This document shows, one piece after another, positions 1-10,469 of a stretch of DNA of 35,198 bases; within the stretch, counting starts at the first letter, position 1, and the number at the start of each line of letters is the position of its first letter. The stretch spans positions 1 to 35,198 of the forward strand of contig JAJJLU010000509.1 of the NCBI GenBank assembly GCA_023807065.1, in the 5' to 3' direction. Below the pieces are notes generated by a model. It searched no databases and was not told where the DNA came from. It saw nothing but the letters and a program-made list of their open reading frames with translations. The DNA comes from Isotricha intestinalis. Lineage: Eukaryota > Ciliophora > Litostomatea > Vestibuliferida > Isotrichidae. Made by a program: the position numbers and the translations under genes.

Positions 1-21
1 CCCCAATCCCCAATCCCCAAT
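1..21 (+). repeat. Left telomere, (CCCCAAT)x3
   Basis: Three perfect copies of the 7-base unit CCCCAAT start at base 1 and give way to unique AT-rich sequence. The C-rich strand runs 5'->3' inwards, as expected for the left end of a linear ciliate macronuclear chromosome. The complementary pattern closes the other end of the window. The unit is one base longer than the CCCCAA of Tetrahymena. Confidence 0.93.
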
Positions 22-1327
22 TTTTAATAATAATATACAATTAAAAATTAGTCAATATTTAGAAGTCTTTCAAAAAATTAAAAATAATTATTTACATTAT
101 AATCAACCACCTTCATTTAGGAATGAAGAATTATTGTATTTCCACTTTTCTTATCAATTACTGAACAAATTTTTCGAAGAAAAAAACCAAGAAGATTATT
201 TTAAAAAAAATCAATATATTACAAAACATTTAATTAAATATATTAAAAATAATAATGATGATAATCAAAAAAAAATTTTATATTTTCTAATTTTTTGCTT
301 TATTAATATAGATCATAAAGAAACAATAGATAATTTTATAATGATAATTGAAAATATAAAATCAAATATAGATGAAACAAAAATAATAAATAAATTTAAT
401 TTAGAAAATAAAATATTTCAAATTAATAAAAATGATAAAGATTTAATAATATTAAAAAACCAAAATATAATAGGTAAAATACTTAATTATCCATGTCATT
501 CAATAAATTCAATATGTACTTATATTCCTATTTTATCAATTGATAAAATCATTTTTTTAAGTTTAAATGCTTCAAATATATTTAATTATCATTTTTATCA
601 ACATGATCTTAAATTCATTAAAAACATTTTAACAAATATTTTATCTTCTAATACAATTAGAAATGTTATTAAAGAAGTTTATCCAAATAAAAGTTTCTTT
701 CTTTTTGATTGTGAAAATGTGTTTTCTAATTTATTTAATTTTATAGAATTTTTTCCTATTATTGATGAAAGTTTTACTTCATTTACAAATAAAGCTACTC
801 TTAAAATTTCTTTAAGTGGAATACCAAAAAAAATAAATATAAGGAAATTTAAAGATAATGAATATTTCAATCAAAATTATATGCAAATATACAATCAATA
901 TTTATTTCAAATTTCAAGGATTTTAAATATTGCAAGAATCATTCTTTTATTACTTTGTGAAATTTTAGGTGATTTTTATGAAGGTTATTATTATTATAGC
1001 TATAATTGTAAAACAGATTATTCAATTTTTGAAAATATTTTTCAAAGACAATCAACTAAACAAATATATAATAAATTATTTGGTAATGTTTTTTCAATTT
1101 CAATGACTCAAGCTCTTTTTTTATTAAATTATAATAATTACTCTTGTAATTATAATAACTTTTGCTTTAATTTAGAATATTTTGATTCTAAAGAAAATGC
1201 TTTAAAAGTTCAACTTGAAAACTGTTCAAATAGATTAAAACAATTTCTTGAAGATTGTGGTATTTTAAATAATAATGGTTTTAATAAAATGATTAATGAT
1301 TTTAAACCTTATATTAATATTAAATAA
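1..1327 (+). CDS. Unknown protein, 5'-truncated at the telomere
   Basis: I do not recognise this protein. The frame that ends with TAA at 1325-1327 stays open leftwards to base 2, that is, into the telomeric repeats. It has no ATG before an internal Met at about base 341. The only ATG in the first 133 bases (123) is in another frame and stops quickly. Codons from about base 50 onward look fully coding, with CAA, GAA and AAT codons and no stops. No GTAAG donor lies near the end that could supply an upstream exon. The simplest reading is a gene cut by telomere addition, so the chromosome carries only its 3' part (about 430 codons). The product is Ile/Asn/Phe-rich with scattered Cys and no signal peptide. 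It could be a dead fragment, or a full copy may exist on a longer chromosome version. Confidence 0.75.
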   Translation, partial: PNPQSPIFNNNIQLKISQYLEVFQKIKNNYLHYNQPPSFRNEELLYFHFSYQLLNKFFEEKNQEDYFKKNQYITKHLIKYIKNNNDDNQKKILYFLIFCFINIDHKETIDNFIMIIENIKSNIDETKIINKFNLENKIFQINKNDKDLIILKNQNIIGKILNYPCHSINSICTYIPILSIDKIIFLSLNASNIFNYHFYQHDLKFIKNILTNILSSNTIRNVIKEVYPNKSFFLFDCENVFSNLFNFIEFFPIIDESFTSFTNKATLKISLSGIPKKINIRKFKDNEYFNQNYMQIYNQYLFQISRILNIARIILLLLCEILGDFYEGYYYYSYNCKTDYSIFENIFQRQSTKQIYNKLFGNVFSISMTQALFLLNYNNYSCNYNNFCFNLEYFDSKENALKVQLENCSNRLKQFLEDCGILNNNGFNKMINDFKPYINIK

Positions 1328-1375
1328 TATTTTTAATTTTTGAAAAAATAAACTTATTTATTTTATATTATTTTA

Positions 1376-2020
1376 ATGTTTCTTTTTTTAATATTTTTCC
1401 TTAAAGAAATATTATGTACTTTAAAAATGAATATTCCTCATAATAGAGATAAATGTTTTATTGAAAAATTCTTGAAAAAATCAACAATTTTCGTAAAATA
1501 TGATGTAAGTGGATATGATAAAAATTTAGATGATGATGAATTATTATTAATATTAAATGGAATTACAATATTTATAAAAAGTGATAATAATCAAAATGTA
1601 TATATTAAATATTTAAATGAAACTAAAGGTAAAATTGCTTTTGATATAAGAAAAGAAGGAGAATATAGAATTTGTGTAAGATTTTATTCTAAAACAATTG
1701 CTACTAAATTATCTGATAATGTTGTTATTGGTTTAAAAATTAAAAAAGGATATGGAAAATTTAGAATAAGTTCTAATTTGAAAAAAACAGATGTTATTCA
1801 ATTTGATAAATCAATTAGAAATTCTGGGAATAATATTATAGAATTACAAAAAGAAATAGAAGAAATGATAAAAGAAGAAAATAAATTAATACAAGAAATA
1901 CAAGTTTCAGGAGATTTATATTTTATCTTAAATTTAATTCAAATAATAATAACAATTTTCATAGGAATAGGTCATTCAATATATTTTATATCATTTATAA
2001 AAAGACAATATTTTATTTAA
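1376..2020 (+). CDS. p24 / EMP24-GP25L (TMED) family cargo receptor
   Basis: This is a 214-residue type I membrane protein with the full p24 layout. A hydrophobic signal sequence spans residues 1-17. A GOLD-type lumenal domain covers about 18-105 and has a Cys pair (C27 and C100) placed for the conserved disulfide. A charged coiled-coil stretch lies at about 150-176, and one membrane helix at about 182-206. A very short cytosolic tail follows, ending KRQYFI with basic and aromatic residues as in COPI/COPII-binding tails. Length matches the family (about 200-220). p24 proteins cycle between ER and Golgi in COPII/COPI vesicles and help sort cargo, including GPI-anchored proteins. The gene is a single exon starting at ATG 1376. 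It converges on the PI-PLC gene, with only 47 bp between the stop codons. Domain assignment rests on architecture more than on strong sequence identity. Confidence 0.8.
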   Translation: MFLFLIFFLKEILCTLKMNIPHNRDKCFIEKFLKKSTIFVKYDVSGYDKNLDDDELLLILNGITIFIKSDNNQNVYIKYLNETKGKIAFDIRKEGEYRICVRFYSKTIATKLSDNVVIGLKIKKGYGKFRISSNLKKTDVIQFDKSIRNSGNNIIELQKEIEEMIKEENKLIQEIQVSGDLYFILNLIQIIITIFIGIGHSIYFISFIKRQYFI

Positions 2021-2067
2021 AAAAAGAAAATTCTAATTTTTAACAATATCAAAAAAAAATAAAAATT

Positions 2068-3123
2068 CTATCCTAAAAATTTATTATTTTTATTACAATA
2101 AAAATTTCGATCAATAATATGTAAAACTAAACTTTCACTTTGAAAATCCATAGGAATAATTCCTTTAAAATTAGTTTCATTATAAGGAATTTCATTTAAA
2201 ACATAAGCAATATCTTTAATAGTAGTTAAAGAATAAAAACCACTCGCAGAAATATGATTAATAATAACATTATTACTATTAATACTTTTTCCAAAAAATT
2301 CTTTAATTAATTTAATTTTCTTATTATATTCTTCTTTAATTCTTCCTTTAAATTCCCAATAATCTTGTATATCTAATTTAATATCATTCCAATCCATTGC
2401 ATTTTCATATTCCATAAATTCACAAATAATAAAAATTTTACCTCTAATTTCTCCTAATGTGGGAATATTTTTAGATAAAAATAAATATTTTTTATATTTA
2501 TTTAAAACATTAATAACATTTTTCATAAAGCATTCATTACCTTGACAATAATAAACTTCATTATATTGTAATCTCATAATAATACCTTCACTAGGATTAT
2601 TATTTAAGTAATTAACAAAAGAAGATAAAACATGAGTAAAATTAGAAGTAGTTTGAAGAATACCATGATAAATATTACTATCAGAGCCTAATCTAATATC
2701 AAAGAATCTAATTCCAGAATATAATTGTTCTTCTAAATCCCATGATTGAGTTGCTCCTAATAATTTAATTATATATTGTAATATTTTAGGTCCTATAAAT
2801 GCATATGTACATGTATCATGTGTTCCTGGTATTGATAATTTATTTAATGGAGTTTTATCATTTATTTTTTTCATCCAATTTGTGTAATTTTTGGGAATTA
2901 AAGATTTATTTAATGATGAATCACTGTACCAATCTCTTTTAAATGTTGTTGTTCCTTTTTCTAAAAATATATCTTTTGTTTGAATTATTGTATTTGAATC
3001 ATTATGTATTCTTGAATCTAAGAGAATTTTTTCTATGTCTATTATTTTAAATTGTAAAGATTCGTTATCAATTTTTTCATTTGTTGTTATTAATGCAGTT
3101 ATTATTAGAAATAAATATAACAT
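2068..3123 (-). CDS. Secreted PI-PLC X-domain-containing protein
   Basis: The 351-residue product begins with a hydrophobic signal peptide (about 1-13). It carries a phosphatidylinositol-specific phospholipase C X domain from about residue 82. The two general acid/base histidines are visible: H102 in the SIPGTHDT motif and H153 in IYHG. Active-site D103 and R144 (FFDIR) are also present, and a late Asp (D326, in PMDF) sits where single-domain PI-PLCs have one. There is no Y, C2 or PH domain, so it belongs to the small, Ca2+-independent-type PLC-X group rather than to signalling PLCs. Family knowledge suggests cleavage of phosphatidylinositol or GPI anchors in the secretory path or outside the cell. 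Substrate is inference. Single exon, ATG start, stop TAG. Confidence 0.86.
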   Translation of the reverse strand: MLYLFLIITALITTNEKIDNESLQFKIIDIEKILLDSRIHNDSNTIIQTKDIFLEKGTTTFKRDWYSDSSLNKSLIPKNYTNWMKKINDKTPLNKLSIPGTHDTCTYAFIGPKILQYIIKLLGATQSWDLEEQLYSGIRFFDIRLGSDSNIYHGILQTTSNFTHVLSSFVNYLNNNPSEGIIMRLQYNEVYYCQGNECFMKNVINVLNKYKKYLFLSKNIPTLGEIRGKIFIICEFMEYENAMDWNDIKLDIQDYWEFKGRIKEEYNKKIKLIKEFFGKSINSNNVIINHISASGFYSLTTIKDIAYVLNEIPYNETNFKGIIPMDFQSESLVLHIIDRNFYCNKNNKFLG

Positions 3124-3467
3124 ATTGTTTTTATTTTATTTTTTTTATGTTTATGTAATATTATTTATTACTATAATTATTTTTATTTTTTGTTTCAATT
3201 ATATTTTTTTTTTCATTTTAAGATTAAATTGCATTAATTTGTGTAAAAATTTAAATTAAATTTTTTGAATTTATAAATAAAGAAAAAATATATTGAACAT
3301 AATTTTTTTTATTTTTATCATTTAAATAATAATTTAAATATTACCTATGTTTTTTTCTAATAAATGTATATTCTTATTTTTAATTAAAAAACAAAAATCA
3401 AAAATATTAAATTTAATTTTTTTGAATTAATTAATAATAAATAAATAAAAAATAAGTATTATTAAAT
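3124..3467. other. Gene-less stretch upstream of the PI-PLC gene
   Basis: This holds the presumed 5' flank of the PI-PLC gene and the 3' flank of the next minus-strand gene. It is strongly T-rich on the plus strand. I see no gene, RNA or repeat in it. Confidence 0.5.
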
Positions 3468-4103
3468 TTATTCCCATTTTAATGGTGCTTCCCCACTTTT
3501 TGCAAAATTATTATTAATTATTTCCAAATTTATTTTTCGATTCAAATTAAATGACGGAAAATATTTACCAAAAAAATAATTTACTCTTAAAATAATAATT
3601 GTTAAAATTGTTAATATCAAATTAAATAAAAATTTCAAAGTTATTCTTGCTTCTTCATTAATATAAAAATCAAAAAATAAATTTTTTAAATTTACAAATT
3701 GAATCGTACCATTTTTAAAGAATAACTTTAAAAAATCAAAAAAATCAAACAAACATAAATAAGAAAAATGAAATAATAAAATTAAAGAAGCAATAAAATT
3801 TTTATTTAAACATAAATAAACTATAAATAAAGATAATAAATCATATAATATTATAAATATAAATTTAAATGTAATATTTTGATAAGGAGAAAAAAAATAC
3901 AATAAACAATTTAATAAGTTAAATATATTAAAAATATTTTTATTGAATGTTCCTAAAATATTATTTTTTGATAATTTTAAATTTAAATTTCCTATTTTAA
4001 AACTGAAATATTCTTCTTCTTCGACATTTATCATTTCTAAATATTTTATATATAAACTGAAGACACTTAAAATAATTAATAATATCTGAATTGTTTCTTT
4101 CAT
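3468..4103 (-). CDS. Unknown multi-pass membrane protein
   Basis: I do not recognise this 211-residue protein. The open frame begins at a TTG (4124), but the first ATG is at 4101-4103 and is the likelier start. Numbering from that TTG, hydrophobic segments lie at about 12-27, 64-79, 86-106, 110-135 and 163-180, giving roughly five membrane spans. A glutamate cluster (VEEEEYF) lies between the first two. The C-terminal 30 residues are polar and could be cytosolic. It is extremely rich in Phe, Leu, Ile and Asn. The 5' end faces the start of the large surface-protein gene at 4370, so about 265 bp may act as a shared divergent promoter. That the frame is coding is inferred from its length and membrane pattern. 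Confidence 0.6.
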   Translation of the reverse strand: MKETIQILLIILSVFSLYIKYLEMINVEEEEYFSFKIGNLNLKLSKNNILGTFNKNIFNIFNLLNCLLYFFSPYQNITFKFIFIILYDLLSLFIVYLCLNKNFIASLILLFHFSYLCLFDFFDFLKLFFKNGTIQFVNLKNLFFDFYINEEARITLKFLFNLILTILTIIILRVNYFFGKYFPSFNLNRKINLEIINNNFAKSGEAPLKWE

Positions 4104-4369
4104 TTTTTTGATGAATATGAACAAATTTTTAAATTATTATATTATAAAATATTAATAATTTTAAATTCGAACATATATCTTTTTTAAAAAATATTTTAAT
4201 TTTATTTTTAAATGAAAGAATTTTGTGTTTTCATTTTTTTAAATATAATTTACTTAATTAATATAAAATAATTCAATCAAAAAAAAAATTAAATCTCAGA
4301 TTTTCAGATTAAAATAATAAATTTATATATTATTAGTCAAATTTTAAATTTATGGAATTAATAAAATAA

Positions 4370-7300
4370 ATGATTTCTTTATTAATATTATTGAAAATCA
4401 TTTCAATAAAAAGTGAAAGTCCAATTAATAATCTTGACAATTATGTAACATATAAAACAGAAATATCTTCAAATTATATTTTAACAGAAAAAATTAATGA
4501 TTCAAATATATTTTTTGCAAATGATTCTCAATATTCAATAAGTAAAGAAGGTGAAATTTCTTTTTTGCAATCATTTAAAAAATTAGAAGATAAATCATCA
4601 ATGTATATAGATTCAGAAAATGATATAATATATTATTCATGCACAAGTCAAAATTTATTTTCAACAAGTAAAAATGAAAAATATAATAATAATTCTTTAA
4701 ACTATATAAAAGAAAAATGTTCTATAACAATTTTAAAAGATTCTTCACAAAATATTTATCCAATATTATCTATTGTTACTTATAATTATTTTTTGTTGTT
4801 TTGTGAAAAAAAAATAAATTATTTAAAATTAAAATTTAATGACAAGTACGAATTAGATCAAAGCTTTCAATTCAGTGGTGATAGTTGTAGTATTTCAACT
4901 GAGGCTGAAATTTCAAAATGTATTTCAATATATGAAAATACATATATTTTATGTGCTGTAAGAGTTAATACAATCATAGTAAGTATTATTGATTCTGCTT
5001 TTTCAAAATTTGAAAATCAAAAATATATTCATGGTCAAAATAATAGTTTTAAACAATTTATTTTCTTTTCATATAATGATGAAAAAGGAATAGTAATTAG
5101 CAGACAAGGAAATACAAAAAAATTGTTTGTTACCACAGTTGAAGTCTCACTTAAAAATTATGAAATAAAAGCATTAAATGAGACAAACTTTGAAAGTGAT
5201 TTAGATTTAAATAATATTGGATTGGCAGTTTATGATGAAGGAGTATTTATTGGAACAATATTAAAAGAATTTATTTATATTTATGATGTTAAAATTAAAA
5301 AGAAAACAAATTATCTTAAAATTGAAAAAAAAGATACTATAGAACAAATAGGTTTAATAAGCTTTGAAGAAAATATCGTTGGTATTTTATTTAGAAGTTT
5401 AAATCAAAAAGATAATTTATATTATATTTCATATGTTATTATTGAATTTCCAGAACAATTAAATTGTAATACTCAAAATTTTACAGCTTATTCTAATGAA
5501 AATCTTAATGTAGATTTAAGTACTATTTTCCCTTATTATCAAAACGCATATTTAAATGAAAATCCTCTTAATTTTGAGTTTTCTGATAAATATTTAACAG
5601 CAATAGCTCCAAACAATGGAAAACACAAAACAACTATATATTATTTATATAATAATATTAATGTAAATATATATTTAAGAGATCCTACTTGTCATTTTAA
5701 TTATCAAATATGTAATGAAGCTTGTAATTCTTGTAATATATTTAGTGATGATTCAACTAATACTCTTTGTAATGATTGTACTAAAAATTATGCTTATTTA
5801 ATTAATGATACTTCTCAATGCGAAAAAAACAATAAAAATATATCTTTATATTATTATAATTCAACTGATAAAGTTTTTAATAAATGTTATGATACTTGTT
5901 TATATTGTTCAAAAGAAGGAAATATCACAAATAATAATTGTGATGTATGTTTAAATGAAAATTGTAGAAAATCATATATGAAAGAAAAACAATGTATTCT
6001 TTGTGATAATAATAATGTATTATTTTATTATTCAAACACAGAAGGATCAATTTGTTTAGATGAAAGTATAATTCAATGTCCAGATGATTATCCTTTTTTA
6101 ATAAAAGAAAATAATGAATGTACTTCTTCTTGTCCAACAAAATTTCCAATTAAATTGAATAATGAATGCTTAGATGAATGTCCAACAGAAAAAGGTTATA
6201 TTAAATATAATAATAAATGTTATTGTAACAATCAATATATATATTATTATGATGAAGATAATAATAATAATTTAATATGTATAATTGATTCAAATGAATG
6301 TCCAAAGAAATATCCAATTTTAAATGAATCTACTAAAGAATGTGAAAAAAAAAATGAAAAAGAAATAATATTTAATGGTGAAACAATAGAAGAATGTCCT
6401 TCATTAACAAGAAAAGTTAATAAAGAAGAATATAATACATGTGAATGTATATATGCTTATTATATGATAGATGATATAATATATTGTACTTCAACAAAAT
6501 TATGTAATAAAAATAATAATGAATACAAATTATTAATAAAAGATAAAAATTTATGTGTAAAAAAATGTGATTCAGAATATCCAATTGAATTTGAAAATTA
6601 TTGTTTAAAACAATGTCCAAATAACTACATAATATATAATAATAAATGTATGAAAATTCCATTTAACAACGTAAATGAAAATGTAACTATTGAAATTTAT
6701 GATTCTTTCACTGTTATGAAAAGTGAAAGTTTCATAGCTCAAACATATGATTCAAGTATAAAAAGTACAAATGATGCAAATTCATATGGAAATTTATCTT
6801 CAATAGATTTTGGTGAATGTATAAATGTATTAAAGGAAAAAAATAATATTCCCGAAGATGAAAATTTAATTATTATCAAAATAGATATTAATAAAGAAAA
6901 TTCAGTAACTGATCAAGTAGAATATTCAATATCAACAAAAGAAGGAAAAAACTTAGATTTAAATGATTGTAAAGATATCGAAATTAAAATAGAAAATACA
7001 GTAAAAATGACATCAGAAGAATTAAATTTAGATAAAGCAAAAGAAGCTTTACAATATGGTTATGATATATATAATGCAAAAGATAGTTTTTATAATAGTA
7101 TTTGTACAATATTTACAAATGGAAATGGAACTGATGTTCCTTTAGAAAATAGGAAAAGTGATTATTATAAAAATATTTCCTTTTGTGATATTAATTGTTA
7201 TTATGATGGAATTAATTTAGATACTTTAAGAGTTAAATGTAATTGTAAAATAAAAACTAATGAAAATACGGATAATAATGGTTTTTCTGTTCAATCTTTA

Positions 7301-8836
7301 AGAAATGAATTTACTTCTGTAATTAGTAATTCTAATATTAGAGTTTTTATTTGTTATAAAAATATTTTTACTAAAAAAATTATTAAAAATTATGCTTTTT
7401 GGATTATTTTTATTTGTATTTCAGGAGAAATTATTTGTACTATTTTATATGGTATTACTGGGTTTGAACCTATTCTTGATAAAATTAAAAAAGCAAAAGA
7501 ATTTTATGAATTAGATAAAATAATTGAAGAAAATGAAAAAATGGAAACATATAAAAAAAAATTTAATAGGAAAAGAAATAGTCTTTATCCAAGAATTTCA
7601 ATTAATGGAAATGAGATTAATTTACAAAAATTAAAACTTCAAAATAATATTATAAATAATAATAATGACTCTCAAAATAAAAGTAGTAATGTTTATAATA
7701 ATTCAACTGCTAGAATTATTAATCCTCCAAAAAATCCTCCTATAAGAAGGAGAATGAATGAAACTAAAAATTCAGAATGTACAATTCTTCCAGAAAAAAA
7801 TTTAAGTACTCAAACAATTGAAATAAACCTTAGTATTCCAAATGATGAAAATAAAATTAATAAATCTGATAATCATTTAGCTTGTGTTTTAAAAAAACAA
7901 TTTAATGGAGTTTCAAAAATTTCAAACAAAAAAGAAAAAAATAAAAAACTTGGCTTGTTAACACATAAAAAAAAAAAAAAAATAAAAAAACAATTCAATG
8001 AAAAATATAATCCAGAATCAATGTTAAATGGAAATGAAATAATAATACATTCAAATAGATTAAAAATAATAAAAACAACATCAAATGATAAAGAAAAAAT
8101 AAAATTTACTAACACAACAGAAAAAACAAATAAAGAAAAAGAAGATGAAGTTTTACATAAAACAGATGAACAAATTAATGCTTTAAATTATCAAAATGCA
8201 ATTAAATATGATAAGAGAAATTTTCTCAAAATTTATTATGGATTTTTAAAATATTCTCAGTTAATAATATTTAGTTTTATTACAGATACAGATTATAATT
8301 TAAGATATATAAAAATTATTTTATGTATATTTAGTTTCATTGGTTATTTTTTTTTTAATACTTTATTTTTTACTGATAAAACTATGTCAGATATATATGA
8401 AAATAAAGGAAAATATCACTTTATTTATTCAATTCCTAAATCTTTATTTTCAAGTCTTTGTTGTATTCTAATTAATATGTTACTTAAATTTATTTCTTTA
8501 TCAAATAAACAAATAATAGAATTAACTAAAGAAAAAGATCCTCATAAAGAAGAAAGAATATTATATAAATTAATTAAATGTTTAAAAATTAAATTGGTTT
8601 TTTTTTTTCTTTTAGTTTATTTGTTTTCAGGAGTTTTTTGGTATTATGTTTCTGCTTTTTGCTCTGTTTATATTAATACACAAAAACATTTAATGAAAAA
8701 TTCAATATTAAGTTTTGTTGAAAGTATGATTTATCCTTTTGGAATTTGTTTAATTACTACTTGTTTAAGAATATTTAGTTTAAGATTTAAAATTAAAATT
8801 ATTTTTTTTGTAAGCAAAATCATGCAAAAATTGTAA
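4370..8836 (+). CDS. Large Cys-rich surface membrane protein (paralogue of 22073-26206)
   Basis: This 1488-residue single-exon protein starts with a signal peptide (about 1-14). An N-terminal region of about 420 residues is beta-strand-like. From about 440 to 760 follow many CxxC and Cys-rich, EGF/furin-like repeats, several starting ECP or SCP. A conserved block around residue 905-965 contains YKNISFCDINC and ends in CNCK. A membrane helix lies at about 1004-1028. A long basic, Asn/Lys-rich cytosolic stretch follows (1030-1265) with a 12-residue run of Lys and Ile near 1200. A C-terminal module with about four membrane helices completes the protein. The second large protein at 22073-26206 has the same order, including the FC block and a C-terminal FC-x-x-Y pattern. 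This fits a ciliate surface-protein family. Ligand and role are unknown. Confidence 0.82.
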   Translation: MISLLILLKIISIKSESPINNLDNYVTYKTEISSNYILTEKINDSNIFFANDSQYSISKEGEISFLQSFKKLEDKSSMYIDSENDIIYYSCTSQNLFSTSKNEKYNNNSLNYIKEKCSITILKDSSQNIYPILSIVTYNYFLLFCEKKINYLKLKFNDKYELDQSFQFSGDSCSISTEAEISKCISIYENTYILCAVRVNTIIVSIIDSAFSKFENQKYIHGQNNSFKQFIFFSYNDEKGIVISRQGNTKKLFVTTVEVSLKNYEIKALNETNFESDLDLNNIGLAVYDEGVFIGTILKEFIYIYDVKIKKKTNYLKIEKKDTIEQIGLISFEENIVGILFRSLNQKDNLYYISYVIIEFPEQLNCNTQNFTAYSNENLNVDLSTIFPYYQNAYLNENPLNFEFSDKYLTAIAPNNGKHKTTIYYLYNNINVNIYLRDPTCHFNYQICNEACNSCNIFSDDSTNTLCNDCTKNYAYLINDTSQCEKNNKNISLYYYNSTDKVFNKCYDTCLYCSKEGNITNNNCDVCLNENCRKSYMKEKQCILCDNNNVLFYYSNTEGSICLDESIIQCPDDYPFLIKENNECTSSCPTKFPIKLNNECLDECPTEKGYIKYNNKCYCNNQYIYYYDEDNNNNLICIIDSNECPKKYPILNESTKECEKKNEKEIIFNGETIEECPSLTRKVNKEEYNTCECIYAYYMIDDIIYCTSTKLCNKNNNEYKLLIKDKNLCVKKCDSEYPIEFENYCLKQCPNNYIIYNNKCMKIPFNNVNENVTIEIYDSFTVMKSESFIAQTYDSSIKSTNDANSYGNLSSIDFGECINVLKEKNNIPEDENLIIIKIDINKENSVTDQVEYSISTKEGKNLDLNDCKDIEIKIENTVKMTSEELNLDKAKEALQYGYDIYNAKDSFYNSICTIFTNGNGTDVPLENRKSDYYKNISFCDINCYYDGINLDTLRVKCNCKIKTNENTDNNGFSVQSLRNEFTSVISNSNIRVFICYKNIFTKKIIKNYAFWIIFICISGEIICTILYGITGFEPILDKIKKAKEFYELDKIIEENEKMETYKKKFNRKRNSLYPRISINGNEINLQKLKLQNNIINNNNDSQNKSSNVYNNSTARIINPPKNPPIRRRMNETKNSECTILPEKNLSTQTIEINLSIPNDENKINKSDNHLACVLKKQFNGVSKISNKKEKNKKLGLLTHKKKKKIKKQFNEKYNPESMLNGNEIIIHSNRLKIIKTTSNDKEKIKFTNTTEKTNKEKEDEVLHKTDEQINALNYQNAIKYDKRNFLKIYYGFLKYSQLIIFSFITDTDYNLRYIKIILCIFSFIGYFFFNTLFFTDKTMSDIYENKGKYHFIYSIPKSLFSSLCCILINMLLKFISLSNKQIIELTKEKDPHKEERILYKLIKCLKIKLVFFFLLVYLFSGVFWYYVSAFCSVYINTQKHLMKNSILSFVESMIYPFGICLITTCLRIFSLRFKIKIIFFVSKIMQKL

Positions 8837-9422
8837 ATTTTATATTATTTGTTTTTATTGATAAAATGTAAATTAGTTATAAAATATAAATAATTTGCAA
8901 TATAAAATTGAATTTTTTTTAAAAATGCTAAAATAATTAAATGACTGTTATTACAAGTTAATATTTTTATAATTTGAAATCAAATATTTGTTTATAAATA
9001 TAATTATTTTTAAACTTTAAATGGTAGAATTTGGATTTTTCTTTAAAACAGTTTAGATGAGCATAATCCAAAAGAAAGAATTAATTCTAGATAATTTATT
9101 TCCTTCAATGACTTAATATTTAAAAGAATGTAAATTATATAATTAGTTTGATTCAATATCAAAATATATTTCTATAATAATAATTTATAATTATCATTAT
9201 ATTTCCATTATTTAAAATTTATCATGAAACACTAAATAATTGATAAGTATAAATTAACTTAACGAATTGATTAATTATTGATTGCCATTTAAAAAAGGAG
9301 AAATGTAAATAAATAATTTATTAATAATAAATAACATTAGATGAATATGTTTTCATATAAATTTATAAAAAAATTAATTTATATCATTATTTAATTATTT
9401 TTAATAGTATTTAAATTGTTTT
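8837..9422. other. Gene-less stretch
   Basis: This lies between the 3' ends of two convergent genes. A plus-strand frame from an ATG at about 9023 looks coding for some 60 codons but contains TAG and TAA stops, then TGA. With this base composition that is no more than expected by chance. I see no supportable gene, RNA or repeat. Confidence 0.45.
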
Positions 9423-10448
9423 TTAATCTAAATAAGAATCTATTATATCAAAAGATTTATTTTTTATTATTTTTGGTTTTGATAATTGTTTTATTTGACT
9501 TTCTTTTATTGAATATACATTACTATTATATAAATTATTTTTGAATTCTGTATTTAATATATTATTTGATATTATTTCATCATTTTTTTCAAATGAAATA
9601 CTTTCTTCACTATTAACTTTTATTTTTTCTATATTTTTTTTTAATTTAAGTAATTTTTCTTTTTTATTTTTTTTATTTTTAAAATTATTATTTTTCAATT
9701 GTTGAGTTTTATCCTGTTGATTATCTTCCATATTTTTTTTATTTAATTTTATATTAAATAATGCTTTCTCAGCCTGCCCTAAATTTTTTATTGGAGTAAG
9801 TGAATTTTTTTTTTTGTTTTTTTTATTTATAGTTTCTTTTAATTTATTATTCATTTTGATTAATTTTTTTAATTGTAATTGATTAATTTCAATTGTTTCT
9901 TTTTTTTCTTTAATTTTATCAGATAAAATTTTACTTTTTTTTAAATCATTCATAATATTATTTTCTGGAATAATATTTATATTTTTTTGTTGATAAATAT
10001 TATTATCATAATCCTCATTAATATCTTTTAAATTATTTCCATTCAAATTTTCATAATCATCATCATTACTTTTATTTTTATTTGAAAAATAAATATTATG
10101 AATTCCATCAGATAAAACTTGATTAAAATTTTTCATAGAATTTTCATCATTATTATCATGAATTACATTTAAAGAATTTAATAAATTTGCATCTATTGAA
10201 TTTAAATGAGAAGCACAATTTATATAAGATGATAAATTAATAACATTATTTAATAATTTTTTGAATTTATTTTGCTTTATTAACATTGGGATTGGTTTTA
10301 ATTCAAAATTATCATTTTGAATAACAAAACTTTGAAAAGGAATTAAAGTACTTCTTGATATATTTTCTATTATATCATTACTCCTGTTTTTATAGATTAT
10401 TTTTTTTATTGTTTTTATTGGAATTTTTTTTGAATTTTGAGATGACAT
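9423..10448 (-). CDS. Unknown Lys/Asn-rich coiled-coil protein
   Basis: I do not recognise this 341-residue protein. It has no signal peptide or membrane segment. The first 100 residues are mixed and include a stretch with two Pro (KPIPM) and a CASHLN segment. The middle is acidic and Asn-rich (about 110-165). Residues about 170-290 are very lysine-rich and predicted helical or coiled coil, with several KKNKKK-type clusters that could act as nuclear signals. It starts at ATG 10448, only 21 bp after the stop of the Bdp1 gene on the same strand. The two genes are closely packed, but no GTAAG donor or open frame joins them, so I treat them as separate. A nuclear or nucleolar role is only a guess from the basic clusters. 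Confidence 0.65.
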   Translation of the reverse strand: MSSQNSKKIPIKTIKKIIYKNRSNDIIENISRSTLIPFQSFVIQNDNFELKPIPMLIKQNKFKKLLNNVINLSSYINCASHLNSIDANLLNSLNVIHDNNDENSMKNFNQVLSDGIHNIYFSNKNKSNDDDYENLNGNNLKDINEDYDNNIYQQKNINIIPENNIMNDLKKSKILSDKIKEKKETIEINQLQLKKLIKMNNKLKETINKKNKKKNSLTPIKNLGQAEKALFNIKLNKKNMEDNQQDKTQQLKNNNFKNKKNKKEKLLKLKKNIEKIKVNSEESISFEKNDEIISNNILNTEFKNNLYNSNVYSIKESQIKQLSKPKIIKNKSFDIIDSYLD

Positions 10449-10469
10449 TATTTTATTTATTTTAATTAA

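Noticed and set aside
1376..3123. p24 and PI-PLC as an operon-like functional pair
   Set aside because: They are on opposite strands and convergent. Both belong to the secretory path in general, but nothing else links them.
5925..6662. Minus-strand frames of 74 and 81 codons inside the large surface-protein gene
   Set aside because: They are antisense shadows of a clearly coding region, with repetitive Tyr/His/Ile composition and no recognisable domain.
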